Below are positions 1 through 10,001 of a stretch of 64,000 bases of DNA, in pieces. Origin of the DNA: Pseudonocardiales bacterium (lineage in GTDB: Bacteria; Actinomycetota; Actinomycetes; Mycobacteriales; Pseudonocardiaceae); NCBI GenBank assembly GCA_019244165.1, contig JAFATA010000034.1, forward strand, positions 1 to 64,000, written 5' to 3'. Positions within the stretch are counted from its first letter, which is position 1, and every line of letters starts with the position of its first letter. A program made the position numbers and the translations under genes. The notes under the pieces are model-generated. The model worked only from the letters and a program-made list of their open reading frames with translations, was not told the DNA's origin and ran no database searches.

Positions 1-184
1 TCTGATCGGGCAACCCCGTGTCATCACACCCGACGATCCCCGCGCGCCACTGATCCAGGCAGGCGACCATCGTCTGCCTGGGGTCCAGCCGGGTATCGAG
101 CACGTCCTCATCATCGCCCCCACCCCTGACAATTTCCGGCGTTCCTCAGAGCAGACAACAAGATCTTTAACGGTCACCCCCGCA
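1..184. other. Left-edge region without a confident gene
   Basis: No complete gene is visible. On the minus strand a frame open from position 145 to the window edge has a composition compatible with coding (acidic stretch around position 110, then an RQTMVACLDQW segment) but it has no ATG or GTG start after the TGA at 146-148, so it may be the remains of a gene downstream of the broken regulator next door. I see no promoter or terminator I would defend here. Confidence 0.3.
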
Positions 185-1665
185 TCAACGAGGAGCAAGG
201 GCCCCTAAACGGTCGTCGAGGGTGCGGACGGCGGCGGTTTGGTGCCAGGGCCGCAGGCCAGCGCGGGCCTGAATCAACCGCTCGGTCAGCCGGGCGGAGC
301 TGTTGCCCACTGTGATGTCTCCGGCATCACCGAGTAGCCGCGCCGCTTCGTCGATCTCATGACACTGCGTATACGCCTCACTGAGATCGACGATAGTCAT
401 CGCTGCGTCGCGTCGGAATTGCGACTGGTCCAGGACTTTGAGGGACTGCTGGGCATAGGAAAGAGCACGGTCAGTCTCACCGAGCTTGAGATGGCACCCG
501 CCGCGAATCGAGATGTGTATCGCTTCGTCATACGTGCTATAGCTCGGGGTGTGGTCATCGACCCTGGTCAGTGCGGTGTGGGCCGTGTCGAGGGCGGTCA
601 GGCAGGCGTCTTTTTGCCCGTCGGCGGCGTAGGCCCGCGCGGCCACATCGGCGGTGTAGGCACGCAACCGCAGGTCATCAGTGCGACCGGCCCACTGCCC
701 GGCCGCAAGAGCATGGTCGATGCCGGTGCGCGGCGTGCCCTGCCAGGTCGCCAGGTGGCTCATCTCGCATAACACGAACGCGCCCAGCCCGGGGTTCTCC
801 GCTTGGTGCGCCAGCGCGCGGGCATCCTCGTAGTAGTACCCGGCGTGGTCGAACCGCTTCAGGTCAAACGACAGCCACCCAGCCTGACGCGAGGCCTCGC
901 TCAGCGCCGAGAGCAGCCGGGGCCGCAGCACGGCCGGACAATCGGGCTCCAGCGCCCGGGCCAAGTCCCACTGGGCCAGCACGGTAGCCAGGACCGCCTG
1001 TGGACCCAGCGCATAATCCTGCTGCCGGCAGTGCCCCAGCACCGCCTCAATGTGCTCGATGATCGGCGCGTCGACCCGGTGTGACCCGCCGAGCACCGAC
1101 GCAATGCGCTCATGCTCATCACCGACAGTGACCGGCAGCACCGACGCGACGCTCGCCGCCCAGCTCAGGAGCAGCAGCGTGGCCGACGGTCCATGGTGTG
1201 CGCCCAACTGCGGAGAAACTGAACGAGCCGATGGTACGCCTCATCGTGGTCACGGGTCGTGATGCCCGCTGCGCGGTCAGGGAGCACCAGTGAGCCCAGG
1301 TACTGCAGGAGCAGGGCGATCAGCGTGTCCGGTAGCTGGAGGCCGGCCGCAGTCGCCCATACCGCGATATCACTGGGCACGACCAGCTTGGCCACGGGTG
1401 GAGGGATGGGTTGAGGTATCGCCCGTGCTGCGGGCTGTGCCCGGTTCAGCGCATCACGAGGCCGGAAATCAGGCAAGTCCACCAGCAAGTCACTGACCGC
1501 GCATTCGTACATCTCGGCCAGCTTGCTGCAGATATCGAACGAGGGGGCATGCCCCGTGGTACTCGGCCACGTCTCCCAATACGAGAACGCCTTGAACGTC
1601 TTCGGCTCATTGGGCCAGCGCTTGTTCCACTCCTCTGCGGCCTGACGCTGACTCCACCCGTGCAC
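185..1665 (-). pseudogene. XRE-type HTH / TPR-like regulator, frameshifted
   Basis: Two overlapping minus-strand frames make one protein. The first (1165-1665, GTG start) has the N-terminal helix-turn-helix of actinobacterial XRE regulators (HGWSQRQAAEEWN, then FSYWETWPSTTGHAPS) and runs to LVQFLRSWAHTMDRRP before a premature TGA. The second (185-1207) continues in another frame with the usual LLLLSWAASVASVLP hydrophobic stretch and the TPR-like sensor region (VDAPIIEHIEAVL, YYEDARALAHQAENPGLGAFVLCE). Family members are one chain, so a one-base change near 1183-1190 has split the gene. A TGA lies only three codons upstream of the GTG, so the N-terminus may be damaged too. Function is probably lost; the family binds DNA and senses an unknown signal. 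Confidence 0.75.
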
Positions 1666-1909
1666 CTGAAACGATCACGACTGTCCCGGGTGGACTGAGG
1701 TCGGGAATACGGGCACGGAATGAGCCGATGGCCCCAGGGCCGGGAGGAATGGCCTACCCCAGCGCACGGTGGTCGCCTTTGCCGGTGGGTCGTGCGCTCC
1801 GCTTCTCGCACAGGCCCCGGTACCGGCAGGTGCCCCTCCCCCGAACCGCGCGCTGCTTCCGGGATGGACGCCCCCGGCTCTGGGTGCTGTCCTGCCGTAC
1901 GGTGGCTAG

Positions 1910-3947
<2,038 letters not shown>

Positions 3948-3960
3948 GCCTCCTCCCGGT

Positions 3961-3991
3961 GGTGCCCCCACCGGCCTACGGTGGGGGCACC
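3961..3991 (+). terminator. 12-bp-stem hairpin between serC and sepH
   Basis: GGTGCCCCCACC pairs perfectly with GGTGGGGGCACC around a 7-nt loop. It lies 55 bp after serC and ends 17 bp before the sepH start, with no U-tract. It may end serC transcription or act in the sepH leader. Confidence 0.55.
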
Positions 3992-4008
3992 GATGCGGAG
4001 GTCCGGGG

Positions 4009-4791
4009 ATGCGCGCGCTGCGAGTGGCCGGTCTGGGGGTCGACGGCCAGGCGGTGATCCTGGAGACGGCTACCCAGCGGCCCGGCGAGCAGCGGGAACG
4101 GTTCATCCTGCCGGCGGATGACACCCTGCGGGCGGCGCTGCGGGGTGATCTCCCGTGCCTCGAGGCGATCGAGACCAAACTGGAGAGCCAGATGCGCCCC
4201 CGGGAGATTCAAGCTCGGATCAGAGCCGGAGCGTCCGTCGAGGAGGTGGCTGCCGCCGCTGGTGCGCCCAGCGAGCGGATCGAGTCTTTCGCCCACGCGG
4301 TACTGCTGGAGCGATCCCACATGGCTGCGCTGGCCCGGCGCGCCCACCCGGTGCACGCCGACGGGCCCGATGTGCGCACCCTGGAGAAGATCGTCACCGA
4401 GGCTTTCCGCCAGCGGGGTCACGACGCCGGCTCGGAGACCTGGAACTCAGCGACCTGGAACTCAGCGACCTGGGACTCGTGGCGCGGCGAAGACGGCACG
4501 TGGGTGGTGGCGCTGCGCTGGCGGGCCGGTCGGTCGGACAACCAGGCGCGGTGGGCGTTTCACCCCGGCGCGCACGGCGGCACCGTCACCGCGATCGACG
4601 ACCACGCCACCGACCTGATCGATCCGCAACCAGCCGCGCCGCTACGCGCGGTGCCAGACGACGCGGTGCCAGACGACGCGACGCCAGACGACGGAGGGTC
4701 ACACCGCCCGGCCAATCCGTCCCGCACCTCCCGCGCAATCGTCCCCTCCTGGGAGGACGTGCTCCTCGGGGTCCGCTCCCCCCGAAGTTGA
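4009..4791 (+). CDS. sepH: Septation protein SepH (DUF3071)
   Basis: Actinobacterial cell-division protein known in Streptomyces and mycobacteria to bind FtsZ and promote assembly at septa. The N-terminal DUF3071 region (MRALRVAGLGVDGQAVIL) is followed by an HTH-like segment (RPREIQARIRAGASVEEVAA, about residues 64-83) and a conserved second half with RGEDGTWVVALRW and ARWAFHPG. The ATG at 4009 has GGAGG 7 bases upstream. Two short slippage-type repeats are visible: a duplicated TWNSA unit near residue 145, and a VPDDA/TPDDG repeat near the C-terminus. At 260 residues it is shorter than the Streptomyces protein, and the C-terminal tail is little conserved. Confidence 0.9.
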   Translation: MRALRVAGLGVDGQAVILETATQRPGEQRERFILPADDTLRAALRGDLPCLEAIETKLESQMRPREIQARIRAGASVEEVAAAAGAPSERIESFAHAVLLERSHMAALARRAHPVHADGPDVRTLEKIVTEAFRQRGHDAGSETWNSATWNSATWDSWRGEDGTWVVALRWRAGRSDNQARWAFHPGAHGGTVTAIDDHATDLIDPQPAAPLRAVPDDAVPDDATPDDGGSHRPANPSRTSRAIVPSWEDVLLGVRSPRS

Positions 4792-4841
4792 CTTCCGTCA
4801 GCGAGGGTGAGGCACACCCAAGATCAGCGTAGGGGCGACCG

Positions 4842-5114
4842 CTAACCTAGCAGGGACAGCAGCAGGGCAATCCAGGTGACGATGATGCCTACCGCGGCAC
4901 CGTAGGCCACCCACCGCCAGATTGGGGTCGCCCGGCTCAACCAGATCGACGGCGCCAGCGCCCCGGCCACCAGCAGGTTCGCCAGGACGACGAAGCCGGT
5001 ACCGTACGGCTCCAGCCGTTGGGACACGCTGAGCAACGCGATCATGATGATCGCTGCCGCCACGACGCTGACGGTGAGGCCGCTGCCCCACGGCGTCGGC
5101 TCGCCAGGCTGCAT
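4842..5114 (-). CDS. Small membrane protein, DUF2537 family
   Basis: About 90 residues with three predicted hydrophobic membrane segments (VAAAIIMIALLSVS, GFVVLANLLVAGALAPSIWL, VAYGAAVGIIVTWIALLLSL). I place the start at the ATG at 5114 (MQPGEPTPWGSGL), since PWG next to the first helix is typical of the family; a TTG at 5156 is possible and would add 14 residues. In mycobacteria a similar gene adjoins sepH and serC (recalled), which supports the assignment. The function is unknown. It is transcribed away from the iron box region. Confidence 0.75.
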   Translation of the reverse strand: MQPGEPTPWGSGLTVSVVAAAIIMIALLSVSQRLEPYGTGFVVLANLLVAGALAPSIWLSRATPIWRWVAYGAAVGIIVTWIALLLSLLG

Positions 5115-5160
5115 CCCTGCGCCGCCGCGGTCCACGCCGAGTACTGTAAGCAGCAAAGCC

Positions 5161-5196
5161 GTCGGGCCCGACCGGAGAGCGTAGGTCGGGCCCGAC
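5161..5196. repeat. Two copies of a 12-bp perfect palindrome
   Basis: GTCGGGCCCGAC occurs at 5161-5172 and 5185-5196, centres 24 bp apart. Each is self-complementary, and the two can also pair with each other. They lie 47-82 bp upstream of the DUF2537 start, so they could be a paired operator or a hairpin in its leader. Confidence 0.6.
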
Positions 5197-5243
5197 GTGT
5201 TCCAACTGCGGTGCCAGGACTCCCACCACGAAGCCGGCGCCGC

Positions 5244-5262
5244 TTAAGTTAGGCTAACCTTC
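5244..5262. promoter_or_regulatory. Putative IdeR/DtxR iron box
   Basis: TTAAGTTAGGCTAACCTTC matches the recalled 19-bp IdeR/DtxR consensus at about 16 positions, including the central GTTAGGCTAACCT core. It ends 29 bp before the DUF2530 start. A further GTTAGCCT at 5279-5286 is the exact inverse of AGGCTAAC in the box. If it binds an iron-dependent repressor, it would control the DUF2530 gene and perhaps the divergent DUF2537 gene. Confidence 0.6.
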
Positions 5263-5291
5263 GCTGGTTGTCAACCGTGTTAGCCTGCCTT

Positions 5292-5525
5292 ATGCCGCCC
5301 CCTCCGCTGCCGCGTGGCCTCACCGACCCGCGGCCGGTGTTCGGCGTCGGCACTCTCGCGTGGTTCGCTGCGGCGTTGGTGCTGCGGCTCGCCGGTGGGC
5401 CACCAGAGTGGATCTGGGCGTGCCTAACCGGTGGGCTACTCGGTCTGGCCGGCTTTGCGCTGCTCCGCTGGCAGCTCAGCGCGATCCGGTGTGGGTCCCG
5501 CAGCGCCCGGCGAGACTTGTTCTGA
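5292..5525 (+). CDS. Small membrane protein, DUF2530 family
   Basis: 77 residues. The N-terminal PPPPLPRGLTDPRPVFGVGT is characteristic of the family, followed by two hydrophobic segments (LAWFAAALVLRLAG and ACLTGGLLGLAGFALL) and a basic tail. The ATG at 5292 fits the family N-terminus; an in-frame upstream start at 5268 falls at the edge of the iron box. Function is unknown. Its last 90 bp overlap the convergent gene at 5436-5786. The iron box just upstream suggests repression by iron. Confidence 0.78.
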   Translation: MPPPPLPRGLTDPRPVFGVGTLAWFAAALVLRLAGGPPEWIWACLTGGLLGLAGFALLRWQLSAIRCGSRSARRDLF

Positions 5526-5786
5526 CCTCTCCGCCGTGGCCGGGACACCGTGGTCAATCTGAGTGACGAGCATCTCAAGATCATCGCAGGGCGAAACCTG
5601 CCTGACTCGGTCGGCCAGCAACAGCCAGCCGTGCCCGTTGATGCACGAGATGCGCAGGCGCCCGATGGGCTCGCCGGTGCCCTGGAGATGGAACCTGCCC
5701 TCGACGATTGCTACCAGGCCGCACGTCGGGCAGCACACCACACCGTTCATGGGCGACGAGAAGGGGACCGCACCGGCGACGGACAT
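5436..5786 (-). CDS. Hypothetical zinc-ribbon-like protein
   Basis: About 116 residues, of a type I recall as hypothetical in Pseudonocardiaceae. A CCPTCG knuckle near residue 18 and ISCINGHGW near residue 45 could supply a small metal site; between them lies FHLQGTGEPIGRL. The tail is low-complexity. I choose the ATG at 5786 because GGGAGG stands 8 bases upstream; longer frames reach 5873. The 3' end overlaps the DUF2530 gene tail to tail by 90 bp. No function is suggested. Confidence 0.55.
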   Translation of the reverse strand: MSVAGAVPFSSPMNGVVCCPTCGLVAIVEGRFHLQGTGEPIGRLRISCINGHGWLLLADRVRQVSPCDDLEMLVTQIDHGVPATAERSEQVSPGAAGPTPDRAELPAEQRKAGQTE

Positions 5787-6278
5787 CCCACGCCCTCCCA
5801 TTGATTTCATAGGTTGTGGGCCCGCCCGGGTGGTGCGGGCGTGCCCACAACGTACTCCCGCGCAGCCCAGCATCGCACGGAACTCGGCATCCGCACAAGC
5901 GGGGAAAGAAGCCCCTTAGCTGCGCATGAGCGGAGTTTATCACCCTCTGCCGTCTCCGGTGCCGGGTCCGGGCAGCGTCCGCGTGGTGGTCACGGCGCGC
6001 CGGGGTCCAGTGCCCCTACTCGCACCTCACAACGTGTGGCTAGAGTACGCCGCACACGAAACGGAGGTACACAAGTGCTCATAAATGCTTGTCTCGGCAA
6101 GAACTCGCTGAGATGGTCAATACCTGAGTTTGGGACCACCACACGATGGTAGCGGCCAGCACTAAATTATATCGGCCAGCTGGAACGCGGAAAAATTCGC
6201 TGGCCCGGTAAATTACATAATTATATCGAGAAGCCCTCCGGGCGATCTTTAAGGTTCCCACCGATTCCGTGTTGGGTC
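5787..6278. other. AT-richer intergenic region
   Basis: About 490 bp between minus-strand genes. From about 6100 to 6280 it is distinctly AT-richer than the rest of the window (runs such as ACTAAATTATATCGG and AATTACATAATTATATCG). Apart from the possible short frame at 6075-6152 I see no gene. The low GC could mark a regulatory region or acquired DNA. Confidence 0.4.
6075..6152 (+). CDS. Possible 25-residue peptide
   Basis: A GTG start stands 7 bases after a perfect GGAGG and opens a 25-codon frame (MLINACLGKNSLRWSIPEF, then GTTTRW). The ribosome site is strong for such a short frame, and CTAGAGT upstream could be a -10 region. No family is recognised. It could be a leader peptide, the start of a degraded gene, or chance. 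Confidence 0.25.
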   Translation: MLINACLGKNSLRWSIPEFGTTTRW

Positions 6279-9173
6279 TCACGGTGCAAAAGGTTTCATG
6301 TGGCGCAGCCGGTCGCTGCGCAGCAGCAGGGCGGCGCGCACCGGGTCGGCGGCGTGCACAGTGCCCTGCGGGGTAACCCAGAACGGCACCGCGTGCTCGG
6401 CACCGCCGTGACGGACCCGCAGCCGCTCGTGGAGCCGCAGCGTCCCGTCCGGGACGGCGAGTCCCGCGGCGGCGCACACCGCGACCACCTCCACCAGCTC
6501 GACCCACCGCACCATCCGCCCGCCACCGGCGTCGAGCAGCTCGGGTGCGATCCGCTCGGAGGCCAGCGGCAGGTCCAACAGGTCAGCCAGCAGGACAGGG
6601 TCGCCACCGGACACTAGCTCACCGGCCGGCAGTACCGCTGCCAGCCACGGAGAGTCGAGCACTACCGCGCGCTCAGCGTCAATCACCTCGCCGGTCACCG
6701 CCCGTACCCGGGCGGGGGGCGCCACGTCGGTGGGCTCGAGCTCGGCGCTGGCCAACGCGGCATGCGCGGTGTGCACCACCCCGGGGGCGAGCGTGCGAGC
6801 CGGATCGGCCAGCCGGGCCAGCAGGTCGGCAGCGTCAGCGGGTCCAGTAATGCTCAACCCGGTGCGCACCCCGGCGGCGACGAGCAGCGTCTCGTCGAGG
6901 TCACCCTGGGGGAGCACGTCGTAGAGGCCCTCCAACTCCACTGCCCCAGCCAGGCGCCAGTGCGGTGGTGGGTGACCGCCGAGCCGGGCGTGCCGGGCCA
7001 GCCACCAGCCGGTGTAGCCGCCGGGCTGGCGCAGCGCGGCCAGGCCAGCGGGGTCGGCGGCGATCCGGCGGAGCGCCGCTGGCCAGCACTGATCGTCGAC
7101 GAGGTCCAGGTCCCGGACGGCGAGCAGCCGCGCGGGCGAGCTGCGCTGCGTGCGCTGCGCCTGCGCCCACCACTGCTCCTCGGCGTCCAGATCGTGGTCT
7201 GGTCCTTGCGGGTGGGCCTCGTCGAGCACCGCGAACGAGTCCAGCACCCCGACCGAGCGCAGCGCGGCGTCGTCATACTCGGCGGCGAAGGCGGGACACA
7301 GCACACCCAGCGGCGTGTCCGGGGTCAGCAGCTCCCGTAACGCCCCACCGGGCAGCACCAGCTCGTCGGCGCGTCGCCACACCCCGGCGTCATCCGGCAG
7401 CGCCAGCGCGCCCAGCCAGGGCCGGGCAGTGCCATGGCTGGGCGCGGGGGTTAGGAGAGCAGCCAACGACACCACTGCCCGCGCCAGTCCGGTGACGTCC
7501 AGGCCGTCCTCGGCGTCCTCGACACTGCGCTCCACGGCGGGACGCAGCGCATCCAGCAGTTCCGCGGGGCCCGCCGGCTGTGCCCCGAGCCGCTCCAGCA
7601 GGGGATGCGCAGCGTCGGGATGCACCAGCCGCAGCTGCTCCGCCACCACCCCCTCGAGATCACCGCCGGTACCCAGCAGTACCCCCCGCGGGCCGGTGAT
7701 AGTGCGCCCGTCCCGCAGCGGGACCGGCAGCGCACCGAGTTCCTCGCGGGCCGCCGGATCGGCGTCCAGCAGCGGGGTCAGGGCCGCATAGCAGCGGCGC
7801 CACCAGGACGGTGGGCGCTGCTGCCCGGCCAGCAGCTGGGCGATGGCCGCCGCGGAAAGCCGGGTCACCCCCAGGGCGGCGAGTGCGGCGGTGTGCGCCG
7901 GCGCAGCCAGTTCCCCCTCGAGCAGGTGGGGGGTGAGCTCAGCGAGCAGGTCAGCCAGCTCGGGCAGGGGCACCTCCAGCACCAGGGCCTGCGCTGGCGA
8001 GACCTCCCCACCGCGGGCGCCGGGCAGCCACCGGGCCGCTCGCAGCGCCGCGATCACCGCCTGCCGCAGCTCCGCGTCGAACTCGCTGCCCGGGAAGGCG
8101 GGGGTGGGCACCAGCGCGGTGCGCTGACCCGGCGCCAGCACAGTGGCCAGCTGCGGGTAGGCCCGCGCGGCGGCGTCGAGGAGCAGACGGGCAGCCGGTC
8201 CAGGATGGACGTGCCGCCGTGAGGAGTCCACCGGCACCGTGCCGATCAGCCGGGCGGGCAGGGTGAGCCGCTCCGCGGTGGGGGTGGGCGCGTGCAGCAC
8301 CTCCCCGTTCAGCGGTACCGTGGCGCCCTCAGAGTCGACAGGCAGTGCCCAGCACAGGCTCCACTCCCGTCGCACCTCGGGGCCCAGCCCGGCCAGTGCG
8401 GAGGCCGGAAACAGCCCGGTCCGCCGCACCACCCGCCACCGGCGCACCGTGAGACCGTCGTGCACCAGCACCGGGTCCTCGCCTTCGCGGCGCAGCACCC
8501 GATCACCGATGTCGATGCGGTGCAGCCACGGCAACGCCAGCAGCAGCTCAGCGGCCTCGTCGGTGAATGCCGCGAGCAGCGCCTGCGGGTCGATCCCGGC
8601 GCGCAGCGGCAAGTGGACCTCGGTGTCGAACCCCGGTGGCACCTCGCCGTCGGCGGACCACACCAGCCGCAGCACCGGGGGCCGGCCACCACGCCGGCTC
8701 AGCTCGGCGCACAGCGCCGGGTCATCGGACAGCGCGGCCACGGTGCGGTGCGCGGAGAACTCCACCCCACCGGTGCGGGAGACCACCCGCGGTGCGTCGG
8801 TGACGCCCAGCACCGCCGCGAAGCCGACTCCGAACCGGCCGACGCTGTCGCTGCCCCGTTTGGCGGAGGCGCGCAGCGCGGCCAGCGCGGCCACCCCGGC
8901 CCGGTCCAGCGGCATCCCGGTGTTCGCGGCGCGCAGTTCGGTCCCCTCGACGATGACCCGGAGCTGTCCGGGGGTTCCCGCGCGCTGCGCGGCGTCGGCG
9001 GCGTTCTGCGCCAACTCGACGAGCAGCCGGTCGGGGTACCCGAGCAGAGCCAGCTCGGACTCGGCGTTGGCGTCCTCGCGGAACCGGGTCGGGGATCCCC
9101 GCCAGGCGGCCAGCACCCCGGCCCGCAACGCCACCGTGCCGAACGGGTCAGTGTCCCTCACGCGACTATTCAC
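6279..9173 (-). CDS. Sacsin N-terminal ATPase-like (GHKL) domain protein
   Basis: 964-residue cytoplasmic protein with an Hsp90/sacsin-type ATP-binding domain in its first 150 residues: the N box is ELAQNAADAAQRAG (about residue 53), a glycine box reads RAANTGMPLDRAG, where Hsp90 usually has DNGxGM, and a second glycine box reads GRFGVGFAAVLG. The long remainder is rich in leucine, alanine and proline, with no recognised enzyme domain. A gene of this type sits beside DUF3027 in other actinomycetes (recalled). The ATG at 9173 (MNSRVRDTDPFGTV) is the only good start. A chaperone or DNA/protein quality-control role is possible but unproven. Confidence 0.85.
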   Translation of the reverse strand: MNSRVRDTDPFGTVALRAGVLAAWRGSPTRFREDANAESELALLGYPDRLLVELAQNAADAAQRAGTPGQLRVIVEGTELRAANTGMPLDRAGVAALAALRASAKRGSDSVGRFGVGFAAVLGVTDAPRVVSRTGGVEFSAHRTVAALSDDPALCAELSRRGGRPPVLRLVWSADGEVPPGFDTEVHLPLRAGIDPQALLAAFTDEAAELLLALPWLHRIDIGDRVLRREGEDPVLVHDGLTVRRWRVVRRTGLFPASALAGLGPEVRREWSLCWALPVDSEGATVPLNGEVLHAPTPTAERLTLPARLIGTVPVDSSRRHVHPGPAARLLLDAAARAYPQLATVLAPGQRTALVPTPAFPGSEFDAELRQAVIAALRAARWLPGARGGEVSPAQALVLEVPLPELADLLAELTPHLLEGELAAPAHTAALAALGVTRLSAAAIAQLLAGQQRPPSWWRRCYAALTPLLDADPAAREELGALPVPLRDGRTITGPRGVLLGTGGDLEGVVAEQLRLVHPDAAHPLLERLGAQPAGPAELLDALRPAVERSVEDAEDGLDVTGLARAVVSLAALLTPAPSHGTARPWLGALALPDDAGVWRRADELVLPGGALRELLTPDTPLGVLCPAFAAEYDDAALRSVGVLDSFAVLDEAHPQGPDHDLDAEEQWWAQAQRTQRSSPARLLAVRDLDLVDDQCWPAALRRIAADPAGLAALRQPGGYTGWWLARHARLGGHPPPHWRLAGAVELEGLYDVLPQGDLDETLLVAAGVRTGLSITGPADAADLLARLADPARTLAPGVVHTAHAALASAELEPTDVAPPARVRAVTGEVIDAERAVVLDSPWLAAVLPAGELVSGGDPVLLADLLDLPLASERIAPELLDAGGGRMVRWVELVEVVAVCAAAGLAVPDGTLRLHERLRVRHGGAEHAVPFWVTPQGTVHAADPVRAALLLRSDRLRHMKPFAP

Positions 9174-9208
9174 GGACGCTACTGTTCACCAATGCGGCCC
9201 TCGCGGCG

Positions 9209-9988
9209 TCACTCCCCCGGCGTCCGCGGCACCAACTCCAGCTCAGCGTCGTCGTAGATCAGCTCGGCCACCGGTACCGCTGGGCTGGTGTCCACCCTCA
9301 CCTCGGAATGCGCCCCGCAGCCGAACTCGGCGTGCACCACCTGCCCGTCGGCGGGGGCCAGGTCGTTACCGCAGACCCCGAGGGCAGCCGCCAGCAGGCC
9401 ACCGAGCGGGAGGTAGAAGCCGCAGGTGACGCACTGGCCGGGGGCGCTGCGGGCCATCTCCGCATCAGGGCCGCGGTCACTATCGCGCCAGCGCTGCACC
9501 AGGGCCAGCCGGGCATCGCGGCTCAGGACCCGGGGTCGTCCCAGCCCGAGTTCCGGGCTGAGGTCCCCTACCGCCGGGTCGTCGTCGAGGAGGTAGCCGG
9601 GCACCAGCCGCGGGTCATCCGGGTCGGCTGGGAGCAGATCCCCCACCCCGAGGTCACCGGCCCGGAGCCGCTGGGTCCACGGCAGCCAGGACGGGGCGAC
9701 CAGCGCATCCGGGCCGGCCAACAGCACCACCTCACTGACCGTCACCGGCGTCGCCGGGCCTGCGGAGGCCACCGTGACCGCCCAGCGCCACCCGCGGTAG
9801 CCGGGGAGCTCGGCGTCGAACAAATGCGTGACCGCCCCACCTTCCTCGGTCTGCACCCCCACATGCTCGCCTACCGGGTGGTCACCAGCCTCGGCCTGCG
9901 CCGCCTGCCGGGCCAGCTCGACGGCCCCCTCGACAGCCGCAGAGAGGTCCCGCGCCGGGGACGAACCTGGCGCGGTAGCGTTGCCCAT
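9209..9988 (-). CDS. DUF3027 family protein
   Basis: 259 residues. The C-terminal CVTCGFYLPLGGLLAAALG, CGND, PADGQVV and FGCGAHSE segments define the family and contain enough Cys/His for a metal site. The N-terminal half has WRWAVTVASAGPATPVTVSE and LLAGPDALVAPSWLPW. The ATG at 9988 has GGAG five bases upstream; longer frames run into the divergent gene. Its start is only 13 bp from the start of the divergent lipoprotein gene. The function is unknown. Confidence 0.85.
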   Translation of the reverse strand: MGNATAPGSSPARDLSAAVEGAVELARQAAQAEAGDHPVGEHVGVQTEEGGAVTHLFDAELPGYRGWRWAVTVASAGPATPVTVSEVVLLAGPDALVAPSWLPWTQRLRAGDLGVGDLLPADPDDPRLVPGYLLDDDPAVGDLSPELGLGRPRVLSRDARLALVQRWRDSDRGPDAEMARSAPGQCVTCGFYLPLGGLLAAALGVCGNDLAPADGQVVHAEFGCGAHSEVRVDTSPAVPVAELIYDDAELELVPRTPGE

Positions 9989-10001
9989 CACGACTCCGAT
10001 T

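Noticed and set aside
1-145. Minus-strand frame as a truncated gene
   Set aside because: No usable start codon after the upstream TGA and no recognised family; noted only as a region.
8239-9429. Plus-strand frames over the sacsin-like gene
   Set aside because: Shadows of the intact minus-strand gene, which has clear GHKL motifs.
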